From Fodinibacter sp963800505 (lineage in GTDB: Bacteria > Actinomycetota > Actinomycetes > Actinomycetales > Dermatophilaceae): a stretch of DNA of 64,000 nt. Location of the stretch: the NCBI GenBank assembly GCA_963800505.1, contig CAWDBL010000008.1:221155-285154 (forward strand), written 5' to 3'. The position numbers and the translations under genes are program-made. Within the stretch, counting starts at the first letter, position 1, and each line of letters starts with the position of its first letter. The notes beneath the pieces were generated by a model, which saw only the letters and a program-made list of their open reading frames with translations, did no database searches and was not told the DNA's origin. Shown in pieces: positions 58,543-64,000 of the stretch.

Positions 58543-59239
58543 ATGGACCCGACCTCCCCCGCCGTGCTCGACGCGGTCGCCGACCAGACCGCGGCCTTCC
58601 TGCGCACCGCCAGGTCGCTCGACGACGTCCAGGCGCCGTCGCTGTGCGAGGGCTGGACCCGCGGCCACGTCCTGACCCACGTGGCCCGCAACGCCGACGG
58701 CCTCGCCGCCCTGGTGCGCGCCGCCGTCGACGGCACCGGCGAGACGATGTACACCAGCCCACAGGCGCGCGATGCCGACATCGAGGCCGGGGCTGGCCGG
58801 CCCGCTTCCGAGCAGGTCGACGATGTCGACCGCACGGCCCGGGCGCTGGCCGCCGACCTGCCGCGGCTCAGCCCCGAGCAGGCCGAGGTGCGCCTCGAGC
58901 GCACCCCCGGCCAGTTCCTGATCAAGGCCAAGAACATCCCGTTCATGCGGCTGCGCGAGCTGGTCTTCCACCACGTCGACCTGCTCGGCGGCTTCGGCTT
59001 CGGCGACCTCGACGCCGAGCTGCAGCGGCTGCTCCTGAACGAGGAGGTGCGCCGGCTGCGGGCCGCAGACCCCGCACCCGACCTCACCCTGCGTACGCCC
59101 GACGGCGACGAGTGGGCGGTCGGGCTCGGCACGGCATCCGTCGTCGGCGAGCGAGGCGCCCTGTTGGGGTGGCTCGGGCGCAGGCCTCACCGACGGCCTG
59201 ACCGGCGACCCCCTCCCCCACCTCCCCGAAGGACTGTGA
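58543..59239 (+). pseudogene. MDMPI-family (mycothiol-dependent maleylpyruvate isomerase-like) protein with 3' frameshift
   Basis: The protein starts MDPTSPAVLDAVADQTAAFL and contains APSLCEGWTRGHVLTHVARNADGL, the DinB-fold core of the mycothiol-dependent enzyme family, with its metal-site histidine. ELVFHHVDLLGGFGFGDL is a second family block. After GERGALLGWL (near 59175) the frame turns into Pro/Arg-rich residues (RRPHRRPDRRPPPPPPRR). The next frame over reads a sensible end, GLTDGLTGDPLPHLPEGL, to TGA at 59237-59239. A one-base loss near 59172-59185 therefore hides the real stop and fuses this gene to the next one. The C-terminal 20 residues should be read in the other frame. Confidence 0.8.
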
Positions 59240-59241
59240 CG

Positions 59242-59904
59242 ATGAGCTACACCGGGCACGTGACCCCCGGCGGACCGAGCGACCTCCGCCGCCTCGACCG
59301 CGCGACCATCCGCAAGATGTCGGTCAGCGAGATGCACAACAACGTCTACCTCATCACCTGCAACGCCACCGGTGAACAGCTGCTCATCGACGCCGCCGAC
59401 GACCCGCACCGCTGCCAGCTGCTCGTGCGCGAGGGCACCGGCCGGCTCGACCACCTGGTCACCACCCACCAGCACTGGGACCACGTGCGGGCGCTCGAGG
59501 AGGTCGCCCGCGCCACCGGCGCCACGACGTATGCCGGCGCCGATGACGCCGACGCCCTTCCGGTGGCGCCCGACGTGCGCCTGCAGCACGGCGACGTGGT
59601 GACGGTCGGCGAGCTCGAGCTCGACGTGCTGCACCTGCGCGGGCACACCCCCGGCTCGGTGGCGCTGTCGTGGGCGGACCCCGACGGCCACACCCACCTG
59701 TTCACCGGCGACTCGCTCTTCCCCGGCGGCGTGGGCAACACCAAGAACCCCGGCCAGAGCTTCGAGTCGCTCTATGCCGACGTCGTCGAGCGCGTCTTCG
59801 ACCGGTACGACGACGACACCTGGTTCTACCCCGGCCACGGCGACGACTCCACGATCGGTGCCGAGCGCCCACATCTCGACGAGTGGCGCGACCGCGGCTG
59901 GTGA
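59242..59904 (+). CDS. Metallo-beta-lactamase-fold hydrolase
   Basis: The 220-residue protein has the MBL-fold metal motif TTHQHWDH, then RGHTPGSVALSW, LFTGDSLFPGG and WFYPGHGDDST with the later ligands. It resembles glyoxalase II-like thiolester hydrolases, which in mycothiol-using actinomycetes are paired with MDMPI-type genes. GAAGGA stands 8 nt before the ATG at 59242. As the sequence stands, the ORF is open without stop from the gene upstream, but the start, the ribosome binding site and the homology all mark a separate protein. Confidence 0.88.
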   Translation: MSYTGHVTPGGPSDLRRLDRATIRKMSVSEMHNNVYLITCNATGEQLLIDAADDPHRCQLLVREGTGRLDHLVTTHQHWDHVRALEEVARATGATTYAGADDADALPVAPDVRLQHGDVVTVGELELDVLHLRGHTPGSVALSWADPDGHTHLFTGDSLFPGGVGNTKNPGQSFESLYADVVERVFDRYDDDTWFYPGHGDDSTIGAERPHLDEWRDRGW

Positions 59905-59921
59905 CCGGAAGCTCCGGTGGG

Positions 59922-60062
59922 TCAGCCCTCGACGAGGGTCATCTGGGTCCCGCAGCAGATCTCGACGTGGGGCACGTCAGCGGGACATGGGCAGCCAACC
60001 TCGTACGCGAGCTTCGCTCCGCACTTCTCACAGACGTACTGATCTCCCGTGTTACGAGCCAT
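59922..60062 (-). CDS. 46-residue zinc-ribbon / desulforedoxin-like protein
   Basis: The peptide contains YVCEKCGAKLAYEVGCPCP and IEICCGTQMT-like HVEICCGTQM, so two CxxC-type pairs that could bind zinc or a single iron as in the desulfoferrodoxin N-domain. GGGAAG stands 7 nt before the ATG, and a -10 box lies about 40 nt upstream. Small stand-alone proteins of this form are common in actinomycetes and have no assigned function; redox or regulatory roles are both possible. It is a monocistronic gene, convergent with the MBL gene 17 nt away. Confidence 0.8.
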   Translation of the reverse strand: MARNTGDQYVCEKCGAKLAYEVGCPCPADVPHVEICCGTQMTLVEG

Positions 60063-60098
60063 CTGACTGCTTCCCTTCTCGACGTGAACCTGGTCCGG

Positions 60099-60104
60099 AA
60101 TATA
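60099..60104 (-). promoter_or_regulatory. -10 box of the zinc-ribbon gene
   Basis: TATATT on the minus strand implies a leader of about 30 nt with the Shine-Dalgarno GGGAAG. The AT-rich hexamer stands out in this GC-rich DNA. The -35 region is not clear. Confidence 0.5.
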
Positions 60105-60196
60105 CGCAGCCGTCAGGCACCGGGCCGGTGGATGTGTGGTGGATAACGTCGGCGACCCGGTCTGGACCAGTCGCACAAGGGCCGCCGGGCAGTGGC

Positions 60197-60202
60197 TAGC
60201 CT
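60197..60202 (+). promoter_or_regulatory. -10 box of the EamA exporter gene
   Basis: TAGCCT ends 6 nt before the GTG at 60209, a leaderless arrangement. The 146-nt divergent interval holds this box and that of the zinc-ribbon gene, and nothing else identified. Confidence 0.45.
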
Positions 60203-60208
60203 GACGCG

Positions 60209-61084
60209 GTGACGACCGCCGCAGACCGGGTGCCCGCACCGGTCCTGGTGCTGGCGGGCATCGTCTCGGTGCAGTTCGGCGGGGCGCTGGCCGCGACGCT
60301 GGTGCCGGTCATCGGCGCCGGCGGCTCGGTCGTCATCCGGCTGCTGTTCGCCACGCTGATCCTGCTCGCCGTGGCGCGGCCCCGCTGGCGGGGGCACTCG
60401 GCGCGGGCCTGGCGCACCGTCATCGCCTTCGGGGTCGCGCTGGGGCTGATGAACTTCACCTTCTACAGCTCGCTGGCCCACCTGCCGATCGGGGTGGCCG
60501 TCACGATCGAGTTCATCGGGCCGCTCACGCTCGCGGCCGTGCTGTCGCGGCGGTGGGTGGATGCCGTGGCCGTCGCCGCCGCGGGGCTCGGCGTGGTGCT
60601 CATCTCCGAGGCGCTGAGCACCCCCCTGGACGAGCTGGAGTGGGTGGGCATCGCCCTGGCGCTGGCCGCCGGCGCGTTCTGGGCCGCCTACATCGTGCTG
60701 TCCGGACGCACCGGTGCGCAGTTCCCGCGGCTCGAGGGCCTGGCGATCGCGATGGTCGTGGCCACGGTCGTGACCCTTCCGGTGGGGCTGGGGTCGGTGC
60801 CGGAGTGGACCGCGGCGACGCTGCTCAAGGGTCTCGGCATCGCGGTCATGTCGTCGGTGCTGCCCTACTCGCTCGAGCTGCTCGCGCTGCGGCGGCTCTC
60901 GGCGAAGGTGTTCGGCATCCTGCTCAGCCTCGAGCCCGCGGCCGCCGCGCTGGCCGGGCTGGTCGTGCTGGGGCAGCGGCTCTCTCCGACGCAGCTGCTG
61001 GGCATGGGCTTCGTCGTCGCGGCCTCGGCGCTGGTGCTGGGCCTCGGGGCGCGCAAGGACCCGGCGGAGTCGGCCGGCGCCTGA
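60209..61084 (+). CDS. EamA/DMT-family exporter, RhtA-like
   Basis: This 291-residue protein has ten membrane segments in two EamA repeats. It carries GSVVIRLLFATLILLAVARPRW, FYSSLAHLPIGVAVTIEFIGPL and SSVLPYSLELLALRRLSAKVFGILLSLEPAAAALAG. These resemble the E. coli RhtA threonine/homoserine exporter branch of the drug/metabolite transporters. An amino-acid or small-metabolite efflux role is likely; the substrate is not certain. It is a single-gene unit. Confidence 0.9.
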   Translation: MTTAADRVPAPVLVLAGIVSVQFGGALAATLVPVIGAGGSVVIRLLFATLILLAVARPRWRGHSARAWRTVIAFGVALGLMNFTFYSSLAHLPIGVAVTIEFIGPLTLAAVLSRRWVDAVAVAAAGLGVVLISEALSTPLDELEWVGIALALAAGAFWAAYIVLSGRTGAQFPRLEGLAIAMVVATVVTLPVGLGSVPEWTAATLLKGLGIAVMSSVLPYSLELLALRRLSAKVFGILLSLEPAAAALAGLVVLGQRLSPTQLLGMGFVVAASALVLGLGARKDPAESAGA

Positions 61085-61102
61085 GGCTCGGGAGCGCCGG
61101 CC
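61072..61102. terminator. Hairpin between the EamA and TerC genes
   Basis: GGCCGGCGC (61072-61080) and GCGCCGGCC (61094-61102) form a 9-bp stem whose 13-nt loop contains the EamA stop codon. It lies in the 24-nt space between convergent genes. There is no T-run. Confidence 0.5.
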
Positions 61103-61108
61103 GTCGGC

Positions 61109-62131
61109 TCAGGACTGGACGGCGTCGCGCGCGTCGCGACGGGTCTTCCTCAGGCTGAGCACTGTGGTGGTGCCCAGGATGAGCACGATGGCCACGAGCG
61201 ACATCCAGATCGGGATCTCCGGGACCGGCACGTGCTCACCGCCGTTGATGAACGGCAGCTCGTTCTCGTGCAAGGCGTGCAGGAGGAGCTTGACGCCGAT
61301 GAAGGCGAGCAGCACCGCCAGGCCGATGTTGAGGTAGACGAGCCGCTTGAGCAGCCCACCAAGCAGGAAGTAGAGCTGGCGCAGCCCCATCAGCGCGAAG
61401 AGGTTGGCCGTGAGCACGATGTACGGCTCACGAGTCAGGCCGTAGATCGCCGGGATCGAGTCGAGCGCGAAGAGCAGGTCGGTGGTGCCGAGCGCGAGGA
61501 TGACGAAGAACATCGGCGTCGCGAGGCGCTTGCCGTTCTGCACGAAGAACAGCTTCGTGCCCTGGTAGTCCTTGGTGGCCGGGAACCGGGCCTCCATGAA
61601 CTTCATGAAGCGGTTCTCCTCGAACTCGTCGTCGTCGCTCTCGCCCTCGCGCACGAGCTTGACGGCGGTGTAGATGAGGAACGCACCGAAGATGTAGAAG
61701 ACCCAGCTGAAGTTGTTGATCGCCGCGGCACCGAGCCAGATGAAGAGGCCGCGCAGGATGATCGCGATGATGATGCCGACCATGAGGGCGAACTGCTGGA
61801 GCTTCTCGGGCACGGCGAACTTCGCCATGATCAGGATGAAGATGAACAGGTTGTCGACCGAGAGCGAGTACTCGGTGAGCCAGCCCGCGAAGAACTCCCC
61901 CGCGAGCTGGGCCCCGGCGAAGTACCACATGCCCAGTCCGAAGAGGATCGCGGCACCGACGTAGCACCCCAGCGCGAGGCCGGTCTCGCGGTTGGATGGG
62001 CGGTGCGGGTTGCGGGCGATCCAGAAGACGTCGAACGCGAGGATGGCGGCAGCCACGCCGATGGTCACCCACCAGACCCAGGGGTCGAGGTTCAGGGACT
62101 CGGTGGCGGTCGGGAGGATCGCGAAGGTCAC
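61109..62131 (-). CDS. TerC-family integral membrane protein
   Basis: The 340-residue protein has nine hydrophobic segments and the TerC signatures TEYSLSVDNLFIFILIMAKF and GTTDLLFALDSIPAIYGLT, with aspartates inside membrane segments. A charged loop (EGESDDDEFEENRF) lies in the middle. TerC proteins were named for tellurite resistance and are now linked to metal-ion export (Mn2+) during protein secretion. GTG at 62131 follows a -10 box by 7 nt; a GTG three codons earlier would lie too close to it. Confidence 0.93.
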   Translation of the reverse strand: MTFAILPTATESLNLDPWVWWVTIGVAAAILAFDVFWIARNPHRPSNRETGLALGCYVGAAILFGLGMWYFAGAQLAGEFFAGWLTEYSLSVDNLFIFILIMAKFAVPEKLQQFALMVGIIIAIILRGLFIWLGAAAINNFSWVFYIFGAFLIYTAVKLVREGESDDDEFEENRFMKFMEARFPATKDYQGTKLFFVQNGKRLATPMFFVILALGTTDLLFALDSIPAIYGLTREPYIVLTANLFALMGLRQLYFLLGGLLKRLVYLNIGLAVLLAFIGVKLLLHALHENELPFINGGEHVPVPEIPIWMSLVAIVLILGTTTVLSLRKTRRDARDAVQS

Positions 62132-62138
62132 CGGCGCC

Positions 62139-62144
62139 ACTCTA
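62139..62144 (-). promoter_or_regulatory. -10 box of the TerC gene
   Basis: TAGAGT on the minus strand is 7 nt from the GTG at 62131. It decides the start codon choice: the in-frame GTG at 62140 would overlap the box. No clear -35 element is visible. Confidence 0.5.
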
Positions 62145-62249
62145 CCGAGACGACGATGCGGTTCTGCCCATCGGCGCCCCGCCGGATGTGCGGCGCCGTC
62201 CCCGGCATCGCGGGGACGACACGGTCGAACGAGGTGCCGACCTCCGCGG

Positions 62250-62630
62250 TCAGCCGGACGGTCGCTGCCGCTTCGGCAGGGCGGCGACGACGAGGTGGTA
62301 GGAGGTGTCGACCGCCTCACGCAGCGCGTCGTCGGGGATGGCCCGGCCGACTCGCAGGGTGTTCCACCCGTGCCGGCCGATGTAGGCCATCACCGAGGCG
62401 TCGTCGGGGTACTCGGCGAGCCACTCGTCGGCCTCGGCCCGGGTGCCGCACTTGACCCCGATCGTCTCGCCGCCGAGGAAGCAGAAGATCTTCTCGCCCA
62501 CCTTCGCCACGTGGTCGCCCTCCCACGGCTGGTCGGCCCAGGCACCCGGCTTGGCGAGGGCGTACTCGGCCCACGGACCCGGCGGTCGGGACGGTCCCGA
62601 CTGCACGGCATCCGGCTCGTCGTCGGTCAC
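62250..62630 (-). CDS. MmcQ/YjbR-family protein
   Basis: The 126-residue protein has the YjbR fold pattern: a polar head, then WEGDHVAKVGEKIFCFLG, TIGVKCGTRAEADEWLAEYPDD, YIGRHGWNTLRVGRAIPDDALREAVDTSYHLVVAALP. These are cysteine-containing double-wing proteins often found beside repair genes; a DNA-binding role is supposed only from the fold. GTG at 62630 overlaps the uvrB stop (GTGA), so it is co-expressed with uvrB. Confidence 0.88.
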   Translation of the reverse strand: MTDDEPDAVQSGPSRPPGPWAEYALAKPGAWADQPWEGDHVAKVGEKIFCFLGGETIGVKCGTRAEADEWLAEYPDDASVMAYIGRHGWNTLRVGRAIPDDALREAVDTSYHLVVAALPKRQRPSG

Positions 62631-64000
62631 TTCGTGGCCTCACTCATCTGACGCAGCTCCTTCTTCAGGTCACCGATCTCGTCGCGGATGCGGGCCGCCA
62701 GCTCGAAGTGCAGGTCGCCGGCCGCCTGGTGCATCTGGGCGGTGAGCTCCTGGATGAGTCCTGCGAGGTCGCTGGCGGCCACCGGCTCGGCCCGCCGAGC
62801 ACCCAGCGAGATGTCGGCTGCGGCGGCGCCTCGGCCGCCCCGCCCGCCGTCGCTCTTGCCCCGGGACCGGGCGCGACCGGAGCCGAGCAGCTCCTCGGTG
62901 TCGGCGTCCTCGCGGTTGAGCATGTCGGTGATGTCGGCGATCCTCTTGCGCAGCGGCTGGGGGTCGAGACCGCGCTCGAGGTTGTAGGCGATCTGCTTCT
63001 CGCGGCGCCGGCTGGTCTCCTCGACCGCCTCGGCCATCGAGGGCGTGACCTTGTCGGCATACATGTGCACCTGGCCGGACACGTTGCGGGCGGCGCGGCC
63101 GATGGTCTGGATGAGGGAGCGCGCACTGCGCAGGAAGCCCTCCTTGTCGGCGTCGAGGATGGCGACGAGCGACACCTCGGGCAGGTCGAGGCCCTCACGC
63201 AGCAGGTTGATGCCGACGAGCACGTCGTACTCGCCCAGGCGCAGCTCGCGCAGCAGCTCGACGCGGCGCAGGGTGTCGATGTCGGAGTGCAGGTAGCGGA
63301 CCCGGACGCCCTTGTCGAGGAGGTAGTCGGTGAGGTCCTCCGCCATCTTCTTGGTGAGGGTGGTGACCAGAACCCGCTCGTTCTTGTCGGCGCGGGTGCG
63401 GATCTCGTGGAGCAGGTCGTCGATCTGGCCCTTGGTGGGCTTGAGGATGATCTCGGGGTCGATCAGGCCGGTGGGGCGGATGATCTGCTCGACCACACCG
63501 CTCGCCTTGGCCAGCTCGTAGGGGCCGGGGGTGGCCGAGAGGTAGACGGTCTGGCCGACGCGCTCGAGGAACTCCTCCCACTTCAGCGGGCGGTTGTCCA
63601 TGGCCGAGGGCAGCCGGAAGCCGTGGTCGACGAGGCTGCGCTTGCGCGAGGCGTCGCCCTCGTACATCGCGCCGATCTGCGGCACCGTGACGTGGGACTC
63701 GTCGATGACGAGGAGGAAGTCCTCGGGGAAGTAGTCGAGCAGGCAGTTGGGGGCGGTGCCGGGCGACCGGCCGTCGATGTGCATCGAGTAGTTCTCGATG
63801 CCGGAGCAGGAGCCGATCTGGCGCATCATCTCGATGTCGTAGGTGGTGCGCATGCGCAGCCGCTGGGCCTCGAGCAGCTTGCCCTGCTTCTCGAACAGCG
63901 CCAGCTGGTCCTCGAGCTCGTGCTCGATGCCGGCGATCGCGCGCTCCATCCGCTGCGGCCCGGCGACGTAGTGCGAGGCGGGGAAGACGTACATCTCCGT
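62627..64000 (-). CDS. uvrB: Excinuclease ABC subunit B, 3' part
   Basis: UvrB is the damage-verifying helicase of nucleotide excision repair. The window holds the C-terminal 457 codons; the 5' part, including Walker A and the beta-hairpin start, lies beyond the right edge. Visible are YVFPASHYVAGPQRM, PEDFLLVIDESHVTVPQI (DESH, Walker B), VYLSATPGPYEL, VLVTTLTKKMAEDLTDYL, LREGLDLPEVSLVAILDADKEGFLRS, QTIGRAARNVSG (motif VI) and the C-terminal UVR motif AAGDLHFELAARIRDEIGDLKKEL. With uvrA and uvrC, all three excinuclease subunits are encoded in this window. Confidence 0.96.
   Translation of the reverse strand, partial: TEMYVFPASHYVAGPQRMERAIAGIEHELEDQLALFEKQGKLLEAQRLRMRTTYDIEMMRQIGSCSGIENYSMHIDGRSPGTAPNCLLDYFPEDFLLVIDESHVTVPQIGAMYEGDASRKRSLVDHGFRLPSAMDNRPLKWEEFLERVGQTVYLSATPGPYELAKASGVVEQIIRPTGLIDPEIILKPTKGQIDDLLHEIRTRADKNERVLVTTLTKKMAEDLTDYLLDKGVRVRYLHSDIDTLRRVELLRELRLGEYDVLVGINLLREGLDLPEVSLVAILDADKEGFLRSARSLIQTIGRAARNVSGQVHMYADKVTPSMAEAVEETSRRREKQIAYNLERGLDPQPLRKRIADITDMLNREDADTEELLGSGRARSRGKSDGGRGGRGAAAADISLGARRAEPVAASDLAGLIQELTAQMHQAAGDLHFELAARIRDEIGDLKKELRQMSEATK

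Noticed and set aside
58477..59874. N-terminal extension of uvrA by more than 450 codons
   Set aside because: The upstream part is antisense to the MDMPI and MBL genes and lacks any UvrA similarity; the GTG at 58476 follows a -10 box and matches the family start.
58543..59904. Natural MDMPI-MBL fusion enzyme
   Set aside because: The linker reads as out-of-frame sequence, and the correct MDMPI ending and stop are present one frame over.

Overview
The window is a 64-kb chromosomal segment of a very GC-rich Gram-positive bacterium, almost certainly an actinomycete. The markers are a sufR-sufBDCSU operon containing a Rieske ferredoxin, whiA beside yvcK and rapZ, rbpA, opcA beside zwf, a mycothiol-dependent-type (MDMPI) enzyme, heavy use of GTG starts, and many promoters whose -10 box lies 6-8 nt before the start codon (leaderless mRNAs). 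Gene content and order look like Micrococcales, perhaps Intrasporangiaceae. That placement is inference from gene order, not a search. I saw no rRNA, tRNA, CRISPR array, insertion sequence or phage gene.

Layout. 1-3.9 kb: edge of a lipoprotein gene, an ABC-F ATPase, a decayed UDP-glucose dehydrogenase, and a secreted LamG-like protein. 3.9-9.5 kb: an accessory five-gene operon on the minus strand. It runs nucleotide-sugar dehydrogenase, membrane glycosyltransferase, 39-residue membrane peptide, PgaB/IcaB-like deacetylase, lectin-like lipoprotein, and is best read as a synthase-dependent exopolysaccharide system. 9.7-13.6 kb: a frameshifted OmpA-like lipoprotein, a zinc metallopeptidase, a two-gene FHA/small-helical-protein module sharing a GVIxNV motif, and a VLRF1-like peptidyl-tRNA hydrolase. 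13.6-20.1 kb: the suf Fe-S assembly operon, with sufD interrupted by a frameshift in this sequence.

20.2-24.4 kb: pssA-psd phospholipid genes diverging from a two-gene ABC exporter, then ctaA. 24.4-29.7 kb: a large LuxR-family ATPase regulator with a small upstream partner, then an ArsR-MFS pair. 29.6-39.7 kb: ctaB diverging from a pentose-phosphate operon tkt-tal-pgi-zwf-opcA-pgl. 39.7-48.8 kb: the conserved minus-strand run uvrC-rapZ-yvcK-whiA-(DUF4375)-gap-pgk-tpiA-secG-rbpA. 48.9-55.3 kb: a Rieske lipoprotein and a complete branched-chain amino acid ABC importer (substrate-binding protein, LivH, LivM, LivG, LivF) ended by strong hairpins. 55.3-64 kb: uvrA with a histone-H1-like tail, an MDMPI/metallo-beta-lactamase pair, a 46-residue zinc ribbon, an EamA exporter, a TerC protein, a YjbR protein, and the 3' part of uvrB.

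Genes within operons are commonly joined by 4-nt ATGA or GTGA stop/start overlaps, which indicates translational coupling. The exopolysaccharide operon with its jelly-roll proteins, and the FHA/motif pair, are the parts most likely to hold undescribed biology. Several frameshifts (the UDP-glucose dehydrogenase remnant, the OmpA-like gene, sufD, the MDMPI gene) need checking against reads, because sufD is expected to be needed by the cell.
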